DNA of 64,000 bases, taken from NCBI GenBank assembly GCA_029257405.1, contig JARIBO010000017.1, positions 48,065 to 112,064 of the forward strand, read 5' to 3'. Shown piece after piece: positions 48,645 through 59,466 of this stretch. This DNA comes from Caryophanales bacterium (GTDB lineage: Bacteria; Bacillota; Bacilli; Bacillales; Amphibacillaceae). Numbering within the stretch: the stretch's first letter is position 1; every line of letters starts with the position of its first letter. The position numbers and the translations under genes are program-made. The notes under the pieces were generated by a model. The model worked only from the letters and a program-made list of their open reading frames with translations, searched no databases and was not told the origin of the DNA.

Positions 48645-50417
48645 ATGGATGAAAAAATAAAAGAGAAACTAGCAGTCTTACCTAGTAATCCGGGTTGCTA
48701 TTTGATGAAAGATAAAAATGATACGGTTATTTATGTAGGTAAATCAAAATCATTAAAAAATAGAGTTAGATCATATTTTATTGGAGCAAATGACAAGAAA
48801 ACCCAAAGACTCGTTATGGAAATAGTAGATTTTGAATACATTGTTACTAATACTGAAGTAGAAGCACTCATATTAGAATTAAACTTAATAAAAAAATACG
48901 ATCCAAAATATAATATAATGTTAAAAGATGATAAAAGTTATCCTTATTTAAAAATAACGAATGAACGTCATCCACGTTTGTTAATTACACGAAAAATAAA
49001 AAAAGATAAAGGGAAGTATTTCGGGCCTTATCCTAATGCTATTGCAGCTAGAGAAACAAAACGTTTATTAGATCGATTATACCCTTTGCGAAAATGTAAT
49101 AATAAACCAGGAGATTATTGTTTATATTATCATTTAGGTCAATGTTTAGCATGTGCTAAAGAGCCGGGCACTAAAGAACAATATAAAAAAGTGGTTTCTG
49201 AAATAACAGATTTTCTACAAGGTAGATATCAAGGAATAAAAAAAGATTTAATTGTTAAAATGAATCAAGCAAGTGAGCATATGGATTATGAAAGAGCAAT
49301 GGAATTACGAGATAATATCACCCATATCGAAGCGCTTATGGAGCAACAAAAAGTAGTTTTAAATGAAAATATAAATATAGATATTTTTGGATATAGTTAT
49401 AATCAAGGTTGGATGTGTGTTCAAGTATTCTTTGTCAGACAAGGTAAATTAATAGAAAGAGACGTTTCAATATTTCCATTTTATAAAGATAGCAAAGAAA
49501 CATTTATTAGTTTTATAGGTCAATTTTATTTGAATAAAAACAACTTAATGCCTAAACAAATATTATTGCCTATCGGTTCTGAAGCTGAGCTTGTAAAAAA
49601 CTTATTAGACGTTGAAGTGTATACACCCTTAAGAGGCAAGAAAAAAGATTTAGTAGAGCTTGCCATAAAAAATGCTGATATTGCACTCTTAGAACAGTTT
49701 ACTTTAATTGAACGTGATGAAGAAAGAACAATTGTGGCGGTTGAAAAATTAGGAGAGAAATTAAACATCGAAACTCCTCACCATATTGATGCGTTTGATA
49801 ACTCCAATATACAAGGTATTGATCCAGTATCAGCAATGGTTACATTTATCGATGGTAAAGCTGATAAAAATGCTTACAGAAAATATAAAATTCAAACCGT
49901 CACCGGACCAGATGATTATGAAACGATGCGTGAAGTAGTTAGGAGACGCTATTCAAGAGTGTTAAAGGAAAACCTTCCTTTACCTGATTTAATCATTGTT
50001 GATGGAGGAAAAGGTCAAATGAGTGCAGCTCTTGAAGTGTTAGAGTTGGAATTAGGTTTAGATATACCCGTATGTGGTTTGATAAAAGACGAAAGACATA
50101 ACACGAGCGAATTACTATATGGAAATCCACCAGAATTAATTTCTCTTAAGCGAGATTCTAATGAATTTTATTTAGTACAACGGATTCAAGATGAGGTTCA
50201 TAGGTTTGCAATCACATTTCACAGGAATTTAAGAAGTAAAGGTTTAATTCAGTCAGAACTTGATAAAATTCCAGGAGTTGGGAAGAAAAGAAGAACTTTA
50301 TTACTTACACACTTTAAATCAATTAAAGCGATAAAAGAAGCTGAGTTATCTGATATCACGAGATTAGGTATACCAACAAATGTTGCAAAACTGATACTAG
50401 AAAAATTAAATGAGTGA
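48645..50417 (+). CDS. uvrC: Excinuclease ABC subunit C
   Basis: GIY-YIG domain ([34 protein letters not shown]), UVR, RNase H-like domain and HhH. Confidence 0.97.
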   Translation: MDEKIKEKLAVLPSNPGCYLMKDKNDTVIYVGKSKSLKNRVRSYFIGANDKKTQRLVMEIVDFEYIVTNTEVEALILELNLIKKYDPKYNIMLKDDKSYPYLKITNERHPRLLITRKIKKDKGKYFGPYPNAIAARETKRLLDRLYPLRKCNNKPGDYCLYYHLGQCLACAKEPGTKEQYKKVVSEITDFLQGRYQGIKKDLIVKMNQASEHMDYERAMELRDNITHIEALMEQQKVVLNENINIDIFGYSYNQGWMCVQVFFVRQGKLIERDVSIFPFYKDSKETFISFIGQFYLNKNNLMPKQILLPIGSEAELVKNLLDVEVYTPLRGKKKDLVELAIKNADIALLEQFTLIERDEERTIVAVEKLGEKLNIETPHHIDAFDNSNIQGIDPVSAMVTFIDGKADKNAYRKYKIQTVTGPDDYETMREVVRRRYSRVLKENLPLPDLIIVDGGKGQMSAALEVLELELGLDIPVCGLIKDERHNTSELLYGNPPELISLKRDSNEFYLVQRIQDEVHRFAITFHRNLRSKGLIQSELDKIPGVGKKRRTLLLTHFKSIKAIKEAELSDITRLGIPTNVAKLILEKLNE

Positions 50418-50450
50418 TAAAAACTAATTAGTTCTTATCATTCATTTTTT
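50408..50450 (+). terminator. Terminator overlapping the uvrC stop
   Basis: aaatgagtgataa-N14-ttatcattcatttttt, one G-U pair. Confidence 0.65.
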
Positions 50451-50709
50451 AATTGTAGAATTAAAATTTAATAAATGTTTAATAAAAATTATTTAGAAGT
50501 ATCATCAAAAAGAAAGTGCTATTTAACAATACTAATAGACAAATTATTTTTGTTAAAACAAACCGTCTTATTGTAGATTATATCGAATTTAAAATTTATT
50601 ACAGTCCAAACAAATAAACGCATTGTATAAATAGCTGTTTAAAACTATTAAATACATGTTTTAGATAACAATAATCTAAATTAATGGAATAAAAAATTAA
50701 TTCCTTTTC

Positions 50710-50738
50710 TTGACGGTTTAGATAGATACAAGTACAAT
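50710..50738 (+). promoter_or_regulatory. Sigma-A promoter TTGACG-N17-TACAAT for sdhCAB
   Basis: -35 at 50710-50715 and -10 at 50733-50738, about 140 nt upstream of sdhC. Confidence 0.65.
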
Positions 50739-50875
50739 AATAGAGGATGAGAGAAGTACATATATAACTAAATTCTCATTAGAGAATTTGAAGAAGATAA
50801 CTATGTTATTTTCTTGTAATTAAGTTGTGCAATTTTATATTTATATATCAATTTAGATTAAGGAGGGAGTAACAC

Positions 50876-51496
50876 ATGGTGAAGCAACGTGAGTTTTTTA
50901 ACAGAAGATTACATTCACTTTTAGGTGTTGTTCCAATAGGTCTCTTTGTTGTACAACACTTAATAATTAACCACTTCGCTGTATACGGTGAAGAGAGCTT
51001 TAATCAGGCGGCCGGATTTATGGGTTCGCTACCATTTGTAATAGTCTTAGAAGTATTCGTAATTTATTTACCGATATTATTCCACGCAGTATTAGGGGTT
51101 TATATCGTATTTGTAACTAAGAACAATACAAGGAAATATGGCTTTTTCCGCAACTGGATGTTCTTATTGCAAAGAATTACTGGAGTAGTAACACTTGTAT
51201 TTATTGCCTTCCACGTATGGCAAACAAGAGTTCAAGTATTCCTATCTGATGCAGAGGTAAACTATCAAATGATGGAAGAAATTCTAACAAATCCATTCTG
51301 GTTTACATTGTATACAATTGGTGTACTTTCAACGATCTTCCACTTTGCTAACGGGTTATGGAGCTTCTTTGTAACTTGGGGACTTGCACAATCTCCGCGT
51401 TCACAAAAACTTGTAACGTATTTCTCAATTGCTGTATTTTTCATAGTAAGTTATATCGGTGTTAGAACACTTATTCAGTTTGGTTTTGGAGTTTAA
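50876..51496 (+). CDS. sdhC: Succinate dehydrogenase cytochrome b558 subunit
   Basis: Heme-binding His TM helices; followed by sdhA and sdhB. Confidence 0.95.
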   Translation: MVKQREFFNRRLHSLLGVVPIGLFVVQHLIINHFAVYGEESFNQAAGFMGSLPFVIVLEVFVIYLPILFHAVLGVYIVFVTKNNTRKYGFFRNWMFLLQRITGVVTLVFIAFHVWQTRVQVFLSDAEVNYQMMEEILTNPFWFTLYTIGVLSTIFHFANGLWSFFVTWGLAQSPRSQKLVTYFSIAVFFIVSYIGVRTLIQFGFGV

Positions 51497-51526
51497 TATT
51501 TATTTTTAGAGGAGGGAGTATTTAAT

Positions 51527-53296
51527 ATGAGTAAACGTAAAGTCGCTATTGTTGGCGGTGGTCTTGCTGGTTTAATGGCAACGATTAAAGCTGCTGAAGA
51601 AGGCGTAAATGTAGATTTGTTTTCAATTGTTCCTGTAAAACGCTCTCACTCTGTATGTGCTCAAGGTGGTATCAATGGTGCCGTTAATACAATGGGTGAA
51701 GGAGATTCACCTGCTTGGCATTTTGATGATAGTGTATATGGTGGAGACTTTTTAGCTAACCAACCTCCAGTTAAAGCTATGACTGAAGCAGCACCAGGGA
51801 TTATATATATGTTAGATCGTATGGGTGTTATGTTTAACCGTACGCCAGAAGGTCTTTTACATTTCCGTCGTTTTGGTGGAACTGAAGTTCATAGAACTGC
51901 ATATGCCGGAGCTACAACAGGCCAACAATTATTATATGCTCTAGATGAACAAGTTCGTAAATTCGAAGTAGAAGGTTTAGTTACTAAATATGAAAGTTGG
52001 GAATTCTTAGGAGCAATAATTGATGATGAAGGTGTTGGTCGTGGGATTGTCGCTCAAGACATTAAGTCACACGAAATTAAATCATTTGCATCTGATGCAA
52101 CAATTATCGCAACAGGTGGACCAGGAATCATCTTTGGTAAGTCTACTAACTCAATTATTAATACTGGTTCAGCTGCAAGTATCTTGTATCAACAGGGTGT
52201 AAAATATGCAAACGGTGAATTTATTCAGATTCACCCAACAGCAATCCCAGGAGATGACAAACTACGCTTAATGAGTGAATCTGCTCGTGGTGAAGGTGGT
52301 CGAATTTGGACTTATAAAGATGGTGAACCATGGTATTTCCTAGAAGAGAAATATCCTGCATATGGTAACCTTGTCCCACGTGATATTGCAACACGTGAAA
52401 TATTTGATGTCTGTGTAAACCAAAAGCTAGGTATTAATGGGGAAAATATGGTTTATCTAGATTTATCACATAAAGATCCTAAAGAATTAGATCTTAAATT
52501 AGGCGGAATCATTGAAATATACGAGAAATTTGTTGGAGAAGATCCGCGTAAAGTTCCAATGAAAATATTCCCAGCTGTTCATTATTCAATGGGTGGTTTA
52601 TGGGTAGATTATGACCAAATGACAAATATTCCAGGTATTTTCGCTGCTGGAGAATGTGATTATTCTCAGCATGGTGGAAATCGTTTAGGAGCAAACTCAT
52701 TACTATCTGCTATTTATGGTGGAATGGTTGCAGGGCCTAATGCAATTAAATATATTGATGGCTTAGAAAAACATGTTTCCGATATGTCACCTGAGTTATT
52801 TGAAAGTCGTCAAAAGGAAGAACAAGAAAAGTTTGATGAATTACTTAAGATGGACGGCGAAGAAAACGCTTATCAACTGCACCAAGAACTTGGTGAGTGG
52901 ATGACAGATAACGTAACAGTTGTTCGTGAAAACGCACGTTTACTTAAAACAGATGAAAAATTACAAGAATTACTAGAGCGCTGGAATAATATTAATATTA
53001 CAGATACATCTAGTTGGAGTAACCAAGCAGTTATGTTTACACGTCAGTTGAAAAATATGATTCATTTAGCTCGTGTTATAACGCAAGGTGCTTATAAACG
53101 TGATGAGAGCCGTGGAGCTCACTATAAACCAGAATTCCCTGAGCGTAATGATGAAGATTTCTTAAAAACAACAATCGCAGAATTTGATAAGGTTAAAGAA
53201 GAACCGATCATTTCATATGAAGATGTTGATACTTCATTAATACCTCCAAGAAAACGAGATTATTCAAAATCATCAAGTGAAGGGAGCAAAAAATAA
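51527..53296 (+). CDS. sdhA: Succinate dehydrogenase flavoprotein subunit
   Basis: VGGGLAGLMATIKAAEEG, SHSVCAQGGINGAVNTMGEGDS, FAAGECDYSQHGGNRLGANSLL. Confidence 0.97.
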   Translation: MSKRKVAIVGGGLAGLMATIKAAEEGVNVDLFSIVPVKRSHSVCAQGGINGAVNTMGEGDSPAWHFDDSVYGGDFLANQPPVKAMTEAAPGIIYMLDRMGVMFNRTPEGLLHFRRFGGTEVHRTAYAGATTGQQLLYALDEQVRKFEVEGLVTKYESWEFLGAIIDDEGVGRGIVAQDIKSHEIKSFASDATIIATGGPGIIFGKSTNSIINTGSAASILYQQGVKYANGEFIQIHPTAIPGDDKLRLMSESARGEGGRIWTYKDGEPWYFLEEKYPAYGNLVPRDIATREIFDVCVNQKLGINGENMVYLDLSHKDPKELDLKLGGIIEIYEKFVGEDPRKVPMKIFPAVHYSMGGLWVDYDQMTNIPGIFAAGECDYSQHGGNRLGANSLLSAIYGGMVAGPNAIKYIDGLEKHVSDMSPELFESRQKEEQEKFDELLKMDGEENAYQLHQELGEWMTDNVTVVRENARLLKTDEKLQELLERWNNINITDTSSWSNQAVMFTRQLKNMIHLARVITQGAYKRDESRGAHYKPEFPERNDEDFLKTTIAEFDKVKEEPIISYEDVDTSLIPPRKRDYSKSSSEGSKK

Positions 53297-54060
53297 TGGC
53301 TGACCAAAAAACAGTTACTTTCATTATAACAAGACAAGATAACCCAGATTCAGCACCATATGAAGAAAAATTTGATATTCCATATCGTAAAAATATGAAC
53401 GTTATTTCTGGATTAATGGAAATTCAAAAAAATCCAGTTACTGCTGATGGTAAGACAACAACACCAGTTAAATGGGATATGAACTGTCTAGAAGAAGTTT
53501 GTGGTGCATGTTCAATGGTTATTAACGGTAAAGCACGTCAATCATGTGCTGCTTTAGTTGATCAATTAGAGCAACCTGTTCGTTTAGAGCCAATGTCAAC
53601 ATTCCCTGTTGTACGTGATTTAATCATTGATCGTGAACGTATGTTTGATGCATTAAAACAAATTAAAGCATGGATTCCAATTGATGGAACACATGATTTA
53701 GGACCTGGTCCACGTATGCCAGAGAAAAAACGTCAATGGGCATATGAATTATCTAAATGTATGACTTGTGGAGTTTGTTTAGAAGCTTGTCCAAATGTAA
53801 ACTCTAAAAATGACTTTATCGGACCAGCTGCTCTTTCACAAGCTAGATTATTTAACGCACATCCAACTGGAGATATGAATAAAAGTGAACGTCTCGGTGG
53901 GCTTATGGAAGACAATGGTTTAGCAAGTTGTGGTAACGCACAAAACTGTGTTGAAGTATGTCCAAAGGGTATTCCACTTACGACGTCAATTGCTGCTATG
54001 AATAGAGCAACATCAATACAATCATTCAAAAACTTCTTTGGAAGTGACAACTCTTATTAA
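53296..54060 (+). CDS. sdhB: Succinate dehydrogenase iron-sulfur subunit
   Basis: CLEEVCGACSMVINGKARQSC and CMTCGVCLEACP...CGNAQNCVEVCPKGIPL. Confidence 0.97.
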   Translation: MADQKTVTFIITRQDNPDSAPYEEKFDIPYRKNMNVISGLMEIQKNPVTADGKTTTPVKWDMNCLEEVCGACSMVINGKARQSCAALVDQLEQPVRLEPMSTFPVVRDLIIDRERMFDALKQIKAWIPIDGTHDLGPGPRMPEKKRQWAYELSKCMTCGVCLEACPNVNSKNDFIGPAALSQARLFNAHPTGDMNKSERLGGLMEDNGLASCGNAQNCVEVCPKGIPLTTSIAAMNRATSIQSFKNFFGSDNSY

Positions 54061-54064
54061 TTTA

Positions 54065-54096
54065 AATATCCACTGTTTAACAGTGGATATTTTTTT
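54065..54096 (+). terminator. Terminator after sdhB
   Basis: aatatccactgtttaacagtggatattttttt. Confidence 0.88.
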
Positions 54097-54106
54097 AACA
54101 TAGAGT

Positions 54107-54148
54107 GTATAGACAGTTTACAACAATAGTATAAACGTATAGACAGTT
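54107..54148 (+). promoter_or_regulatory. Direct-repeat candidate enhancer (UAS) for the sigma-54 activator
   Basis: GTATAGACAGTT at 54107-54118 and 54137-54148, 30 bp apart, 47-88 bp upstream of the -24 element. Confidence 0.65.
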
Positions 54149-54194
54149 GTACAATTATTTTTTTAACAACCAATGTAAACGCTCACTTTATGAG

Positions 54195-54211
54195 TTGGCA
54201 CGGAAATTGCA
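54195..54211 (+). promoter_or_regulatory. Sigma-54 (SigL/RpoN) -24/-12 promoter
   Basis: TTGGCACG-gaaa-TTGCA fits YTGGCACG-N4-TTGCW at every position; GG and GC correctly phased. Confidence 0.9.
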
Positions 54212-54249
54212 ATGAGAATAAGAGTAATAATTATAGGAGGTTTTGTATT

Positions 54250-55035
54250 GTGACTAACCAATATATAAATTTAACTTATGAAAAAAATCTTGCAATTATA
54301 GAAATTGATAACGCGCCAGCAAATGCATTATCAACTGCTGTATTAGAAAGTCTGAGTAATGTTTTAAAAGAGGTAAATCAAAATGAGAATGTACATGCGG
54401 TTATTCTAACAGGAAAAGGAAAGTTTTTTGTTGCAGGTGCTGATATAAAAGAATTCATTCCAAATATGGGTGATAAAGAAGCTGGAAGAAAAATGTCTCA
54501 AGCTGGTCAATCTGTTTGTGATGATATTGAATCAATGAAGAAACCTGTTATCGCAGCTATAAATGGTTTGGCTTTAGGTGGTGGTCTAGAAATCGCACTT
54601 GCATGTCACATTAGACTCATAAGTGAGACTGCTGAAGTAGGATTACCAGAACTAAAGTTAGGTTTGTTACCTAGTTTTGGTGGGACTCAGCGTCTAACTA
54701 AAATCGTTGGCTTAGCAGAAGCGATGGATATTATATTAAGTAGTAAGCAATTAACTGCAAAAGAAACCAAAGAATTAAAAATCACTAAAGAAATAGTACC
54801 AAAAGATCAACTTTTAATACGAGCTAAAGAATTAGCTACTACATATACAGAAAATAAAAGTTTTGAATCTGTTACACGAGTAGTTGAAGCTTTAGTTTCT
54901 GGATATAACAGTAATATAAATGAAGGCTTAAAAATAGAAAATGAAAAATTTGCTGAATTATTTTTAACAAATGATGCAAAAGAAGGTGTAGAAGCATTTA
55001 ATGAAAAAAGAGTTGCTAGCTTTAAACATTCTTAA
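54250..55035 (+). CDS. Enoyl-CoA hydratase/isomerase (GTG start)
   Basis: Crotonase motifs GKGKFFVAGADIKEF, NGLALGGGLEIALACHIRL. SD aggagg before GTG 54250; ORF-track start 54190 overlaps the promoter. Confidence 0.93.
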   Translation: MTNQYINLTYEKNLAIIEIDNAPANALSTAVLESLSNVLKEVNQNENVHAVILTGKGKFFVAGADIKEFIPNMGDKEAGRKMSQAGQSVCDDIESMKKPVIAAINGLALGGGLEIALACHIRLISETAEVGLPELKLGLLPSFGGTQRLTKIVGLAEAMDIILSSKQLTAKETKELKITKEIVPKDQLLIRAKELATTYTENKSFESVTRVVEALVSGYNSNINEGLKIENEKFAELFLTNDAKEGVEAFNEKRVASFKHS

Positions 55036-55055
55036 TAATATAAGGAGATAAAGTA

Positions 55056-56816
55056 ATGCATTTTGAAAAATATCGAGTATCTAATTGGATGAATAAAATG
55101 TATTTAACAATTGATTATCAAGCAATTGTTTCAGAAGCTCTTGATTTGATGATGCAAGTCGAATCAAATGAATTACCTATATTAAAAGATAATAAAGTAA
55201 TTGGTGTATTTAATTTTAAATATTACCTTCATGCTTTAAGTAATGAAAATATATCTGGAAATGATCAAATAACTAATTGGATGACTCGCACATACTCTTT
55301 TACTTCTGATAAAAGTTTAATGACACAGATAGAAACAACACCAACCTATATTTCAAATGAAGGTGGCGAATTAATTGGCATCGTAGATAAAAAAAGTCAA
55401 ATCAATTTCTATCAATCTTTTTATAATGAAAATAAAGAATTAAAAAGACTTATAAAATGGTATGAATTAAGCTTCTCAGAAGCATATGAAGGATTAACCG
55501 TTGTTGATAAAAATGGGATTATACAAATTTTTAATGAAGCATATAGTCGTTACGTTGGTGTATCAAAAGAAGAAGCTATTGGAAAACGAGCTTCAGATAT
55601 TATTGAGAACACACGTTTACCTATTGTATTAAAAACAGGTATACCTGAACGAAGCCAAGCTCATAAATTAAAAGGACAAAACTTAGTGGTTCACCGACTT
55701 CCTATTTGGGAAAATAATGAAGTAATCGGAGCAATAGGTATGTTAGTTTATGAGGGGATTTCAGAAATCTATCAAACAATTGAAAGAATGGAAACTTTAG
55801 AAAATCCTTTTAAACAAAAAAGTACAAATCTTACTCTAAATCCACAAAAATTAAAAAAACAAGTGCGATTTGAAGATATATTGGGAAATAGTCAAGCTAT
55901 ATCAGAACCAAAACAAATGGCAATTAAAGCAAGCAAGACGAAAGCAACTGTATTAATAACGGGAGAAAGTGGCGTAGGAAAAGAACAATTTGCTCATGCG
56001 ATTCATGATAAAAAATTGACCAAGGAAGAAAATTTCGTGAGCGTTAATTGTGCCGCTATTCCCAAAGATTTAATAGAATCTGAATTATTTGGCTATGAAG
56101 AAGGATCGTTTACAGGTGCTAAACAAGGCGGATCAGTAGGTAAGTTTGAACAAGCAGAAGGTGGAACTTTATTTTTAGATGAAATAGGAGAGATGCCATT
56201 AGATGTTCAAGCCAAAATATTACGGGTTATTCAAGAAAGAGAGTTAGTTAAGGTAGGTGGGCGCACATCAATACCCATAGATATCAGAGTAATTGCAGCA
56301 ACAAATCAAGATTTAGAGAAACGAGTAATAACTGGAGAATTTAGAGAAGATTTATATTACCGATTAAATGTAATACCGTTAAAAATACCAAGTCTCAGAG
56401 AAAGAAAAGAAGATATTCCATTAATTGTTTCATATAAATTAAAAGAATTAGCAAAGATACACCAGATGGATAATAAAACAATTGATGAAAAGATAATTCG
56501 AGAATTTTATTTCTATCACTGGCCAGGAAATATTAGAGAGTTATCTAATATTTTAGAAAGATTATTTGTTTTAACTTCAAGTAACCATATTTATTACGAT
56601 GATTATTTAAATTTAGTAGATTTAAAAGTAGGTAAGAAAAAAATCATATCTTTCGACTCTCAACATGTAAATAAAAATGAGGAAGAAAATAATGAAATAA
56701 CAACAATAAAAACAGTATTATCTCATGCAAAAGGTAATAAAACAGAAGCTGCTAAAAGGCTAGGTGTCTCACGTGCAACACTTTATAATAAATTAAATCG
56801 ATATGGTTTAAATTAA
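55056..56816 (+). CDS. Sigma-54-dependent transcriptional activator (CBS + PAS + AAA+ + Fis-type HTH)
   Basis: Walker A GESGVGKE, GSFTGA loop, Walker B GGTLFLDEIGEM, REDLYYRLNVIPLKIPSLRERKEDIP, C-terminal HTH KGNKTEAAKRLGVSRATLYNKL. Confidence 0.95.
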   Translation: MHFEKYRVSNWMNKMYLTIDYQAIVSEALDLMMQVESNELPILKDNKVIGVFNFKYYLHALSNENISGNDQITNWMTRTYSFTSDKSLMTQIETTPTYISNEGGELIGIVDKKSQINFYQSFYNENKELKRLIKWYELSFSEAYEGLTVVDKNGIIQIFNEAYSRYVGVSKEEAIGKRASDIIENTRLPIVLKTGIPERSQAHKLKGQNLVVHRLPIWENNEVIGAIGMLVYEGISEIYQTIERMETLENPFKQKSTNLTLNPQKLKKQVRFEDILGNSQAISEPKQMAIKASKTKATVLITGESGVGKEQFAHAIHDKKLTKEENFVSVNCAAIPKDLIESELFGYEEGSFTGAKQGGSVGKFEQAEGGTLFLDEIGEMPLDVQAKILRVIQERELVKVGGRTSIPIDIRVIAATNQDLEKRVITGEFREDLYYRLNVIPLKIPSLRERKEDIPLIVSYKLKELAKIHQMDNKTIDEKIIREFYFYHWPGNIRELSNILERLFVLTSSNHIYYDDYLNLVDLKVGKKKIISFDSQHVNKNEEENNEITTIKTVLSHAKGNKTEAAKRLGVSRATLYNKLNRYGLN

Positions 56817-56852
56817 TTGATTTTATAAATATAAATCTTAGGAGTGATAATA

Positions 56853-58505
56853 ATGAGTAAGCCAATCAGAAATTTATTTTCAGAAGAAATGAATCAATTT
56901 AGTCCTAATCATTTTACCGAAGAAGAAAAAATGATTAAATCAACAGTAAAAATGTTTGTTGAAGAACAAGTATATCCTAAATTAACTGAAATGGAAGCGC
57001 ATAATTATGATGTTATTCGTTCATTATTTAAAGAAGCAGGTAGTTTAGGTTTACTTGGAGCTGATGTGAAAGAAGAATACGACGGAATAAATATGGGTAA
57101 GAAAATATCAGGTTTGATTGCAGAAGAAATGGGACATGGAAGTAGCTTTGGTGTTTCATTTAATATTCATACAGGCGTTGGAGTATCACCCTACGCTTAT
57201 TTTGGGACAGAAGAACAAAAGAAAATGTATTTACCTAAATTAGTATCTGGTGAATATATAGGGGCATATGCTTTAACTGAACCAGGAGCTGGATCTGATG
57301 CTTTAGCTACAAAAACTCAAGCGATAGAAAAAGATGACGGATACATTTTAAATGGAGAAAAGCAATGGATTACGAATGCACATGTTGCAGCTGTATATGT
57401 TGTATTTGCTAAGACTAAAGAAGGAATGACTGCTTTTATAGTTGATCGTGATATTGATGGTGTTTCAATTGGTGTAGAAGAAAACAAGTTAGGTATTCAA
57501 GGATCTTCAACTGCGACATTAATCTTAGAAGATGTTTATGTAAACAAAGATAAAATTTTAGGTGAGCCTGGTAAAGGTCATTATGTTGCACTAAACATTT
57601 TAAATTTAGCACGTCTTAAATTATCTTTTTCGAATCTAGGTGCTGGAAAACAAGCCCTTAATACATCCATAAAGTATGGATTGGAAAGAAAACAATTCAA
57701 TAAATCGATACTTGAATTTCCAATGATAAAAGAAAAAATAGCTAGTATGGCAATTGAAATTTATCAAAGTGAAAGCACAACTTATTATACAGCTAATTTA
57801 CTCGATGAAACAGATATAACGAGTGAAAATATTTATCAAGTATTACCAAACTTTGCAATGGATTGTGCGTTAAATAAAGTCTCGGCTTCAGAAACATTAG
57901 ACTATGTTGTAGATGAAGGCTTACAGATTCATGGTGGATATGGTTATATGAAAGATTATGATATTGAAAGAATGTATAGAGATGCTCGTATTAATCGGAT
58001 TTTTGAAGGAACAAATGAAATAAACCGGTTAACTATAACGCGAAGTTTCTTGAAAATGTTAAGAAATAATCCTGACTTATTGTCAGAAGAAGATCAAGTG
58101 TCAGATATTTATTATGATAAAGTTAAAGGTGTTTTAAAATTAATAATGAGAGCCTTCTCTGAATCAGAAAAAATATCATTAGCTGAAATTGAAGAAGAAC
58201 AAGAGCTCATGCGTTTATTATCAGATATGATTATGGCTATTTATACAATGCGAACAGTTATTTTAAGAGGTTCAGAAGTAAACAGTGACATTCATGAAGA
58301 TATAAAAAATATCGTTTGTGAAGAAAAATTAAGAGAAGTAAGAAATATTGCTGGTAACATTCTAAGTCGATTATTCTCACATGATAAGCATTTAGAATAT
58401 GTAAATGAATTAAAAGACATGAGTACGCTACAAAGAATTGATATTATTGAACTCAAAAGAAATGTAGCAGATTATTTAATTAAAAAACAAGAATATATTT
58501 TGTAA
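56853..58505 (+). CDS. Acyl-CoA dehydrogenase family protein
   Basis: YALTEPGAGSDALATKT, WITNAHVAAVYVVFAKT, QIHGGYGYMKDYDIERMYRDARINRIFEGTNEI. Start moved to ATG 56853. Confidence 0.95.
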   Translation: MSKPIRNLFSEEMNQFSPNHFTEEEKMIKSTVKMFVEEQVYPKLTEMEAHNYDVIRSLFKEAGSLGLLGADVKEEYDGINMGKKISGLIAEEMGHGSSFGVSFNIHTGVGVSPYAYFGTEEQKKMYLPKLVSGEYIGAYALTEPGAGSDALATKTQAIEKDDGYILNGEKQWITNAHVAAVYVVFAKTKEGMTAFIVDRDIDGVSIGVEENKLGIQGSSTATLILEDVYVNKDKILGEPGKGHYVALNILNLARLKLSFSNLGAGKQALNTSIKYGLERKQFNKSILEFPMIKEKIASMAIEIYQSESTTYYTANLLDETDITSENIYQVLPNFAMDCALNKVSASETLDYVVDEGLQIHGGYGYMKDYDIERMYRDARINRIFEGTNEINRLTITRSFLKMLRNNPDLLSEEDQVSDIYYDKVKGVLKLIMRAFSESEKISLAEIEEEQELMRLLSDMIMAIYTMRTVILRGSEVNSDIHEDIKNIVCEEKLREVRNIAGNILSRLFSHDKHLEYVNELKDMSTLQRIDIIELKRNVADYLIKKQEYIL

Positions 58506-58518
58506 AGGAGGACTTTAT

Positions 58519-59412
58519 ATGAAGAAAATAGGTTTTATTGGATTAGGAAATATGGGCTTTCCCATGGTTAAAAATTTACTTGCAGATGGATATATTGTAA
58601 AAGTTTTTGATATTAATGAGGACGTACTAAAAAAATGCGAAGATTTAAATGCTGTTATAATAGATAGTCCAGAAAAGTTAGTAGATGATGTCGATGTATT
58701 ATTTACAAGTTTACCTTCTGAAGAAATTGTTCAAAATGTTTACTTTGGTCCTAAGGGGTTATTTAACGAAAAGTCAAAATCAAAAACTATTATGGTTGAT
58801 ACAAGTACTGTATCGCCAACATTAAATGATAAACTGAAAAAAGAAGCAGAAGCGAGTAATAATCATTTTCTAGCAGCTCCTGTTAGTGGGGGTGTTGTTG
58901 GCGCTGAAAACCGTACACTAACGTTTATGGTTGGAGGTAGTGAAGAAACCTTTCATCAAATTGAAGATGTACTAAATCATCTTGGAGAAAATATATTTCA
59001 TGTTGGTGAAGCGATAGATAGTGGGACAACTGTTAAATTAATTAATAATTTATTAATTGGATTTTATACTGCAGGGGTTTCAGAAGCACTTCATATAGCT
59101 AATAAACAAGGAATTGATTTAGATGTACTTTTTGAAATGTTAAATGTAAGTTACGGACAAAGTAGAATTTATGATCGAAATTACAATACATTTATTAGAG
59201 AAGATAATTATGAACCAGGATTTAGTTTAGACTTACTAGTAAAAGATTTAAATTTTGCAGTTGATTTAGCAGATGAATTAGACTTAGAATTGCCAATAAG
59301 TAAAGATTTGTTAAATTTATATAAAAATGTATCAACTGAAGGTTATGGAAAAAAAGATATGTCAGTTTTATATGAACGCGTTAGAGACCAGTCGAATAAA
59401 AAAAATAAATAA
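58519..59412 (+). CDS. 3-hydroxyisobutyrate dehydrogenase family protein
   Basis: IGFIGLGNMGFPMVKNLLADGY, DTSTVSPTLN, APVSGGVVGAENRTLTFMVGG, KLINNLL. Confidence 0.9.
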   Translation: MKKIGFIGLGNMGFPMVKNLLADGYIVKVFDINEDVLKKCEDLNAVIIDSPEKLVDDVDVLFTSLPSEEIVQNVYFGPKGLFNEKSKSKTIMVDTSTVSPTLNDKLKKEAEASNNHFLAAPVSGGVVGAENRTLTFMVGGSEETFHQIEDVLNHLGENIFHVGEAIDSGTTVKLINNLLIGFYTAGVSEALHIANKQGIDLDVLFEMLNVSYGQSRIYDRNYNTFIREDNYEPGFSLDLLVKDLNFAVDLADELDLELPISKDLLNLYKNVSTEGYGKKDMSVLYERVRDQSNKKNK

Positions 59413-59466
59413 ATATGACAAACGTAATTTTAAAATGGAATTAATCTACTAGAGGAGGGTTTATAA

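Noticed and set aside
53733-54050. 105-aa minus-strand ORF opposite sdhB
   Set aside because: Antisense shadow of the conserved ferredoxin region of SdhB.
54190-54249. N-terminal extension MSWHGNCNENK... of the ECH ORF
   Set aside because: The ATG lies upstream of the -24/-12 promoter and would not be on the transcript; aggagg precedes GTG 54250.
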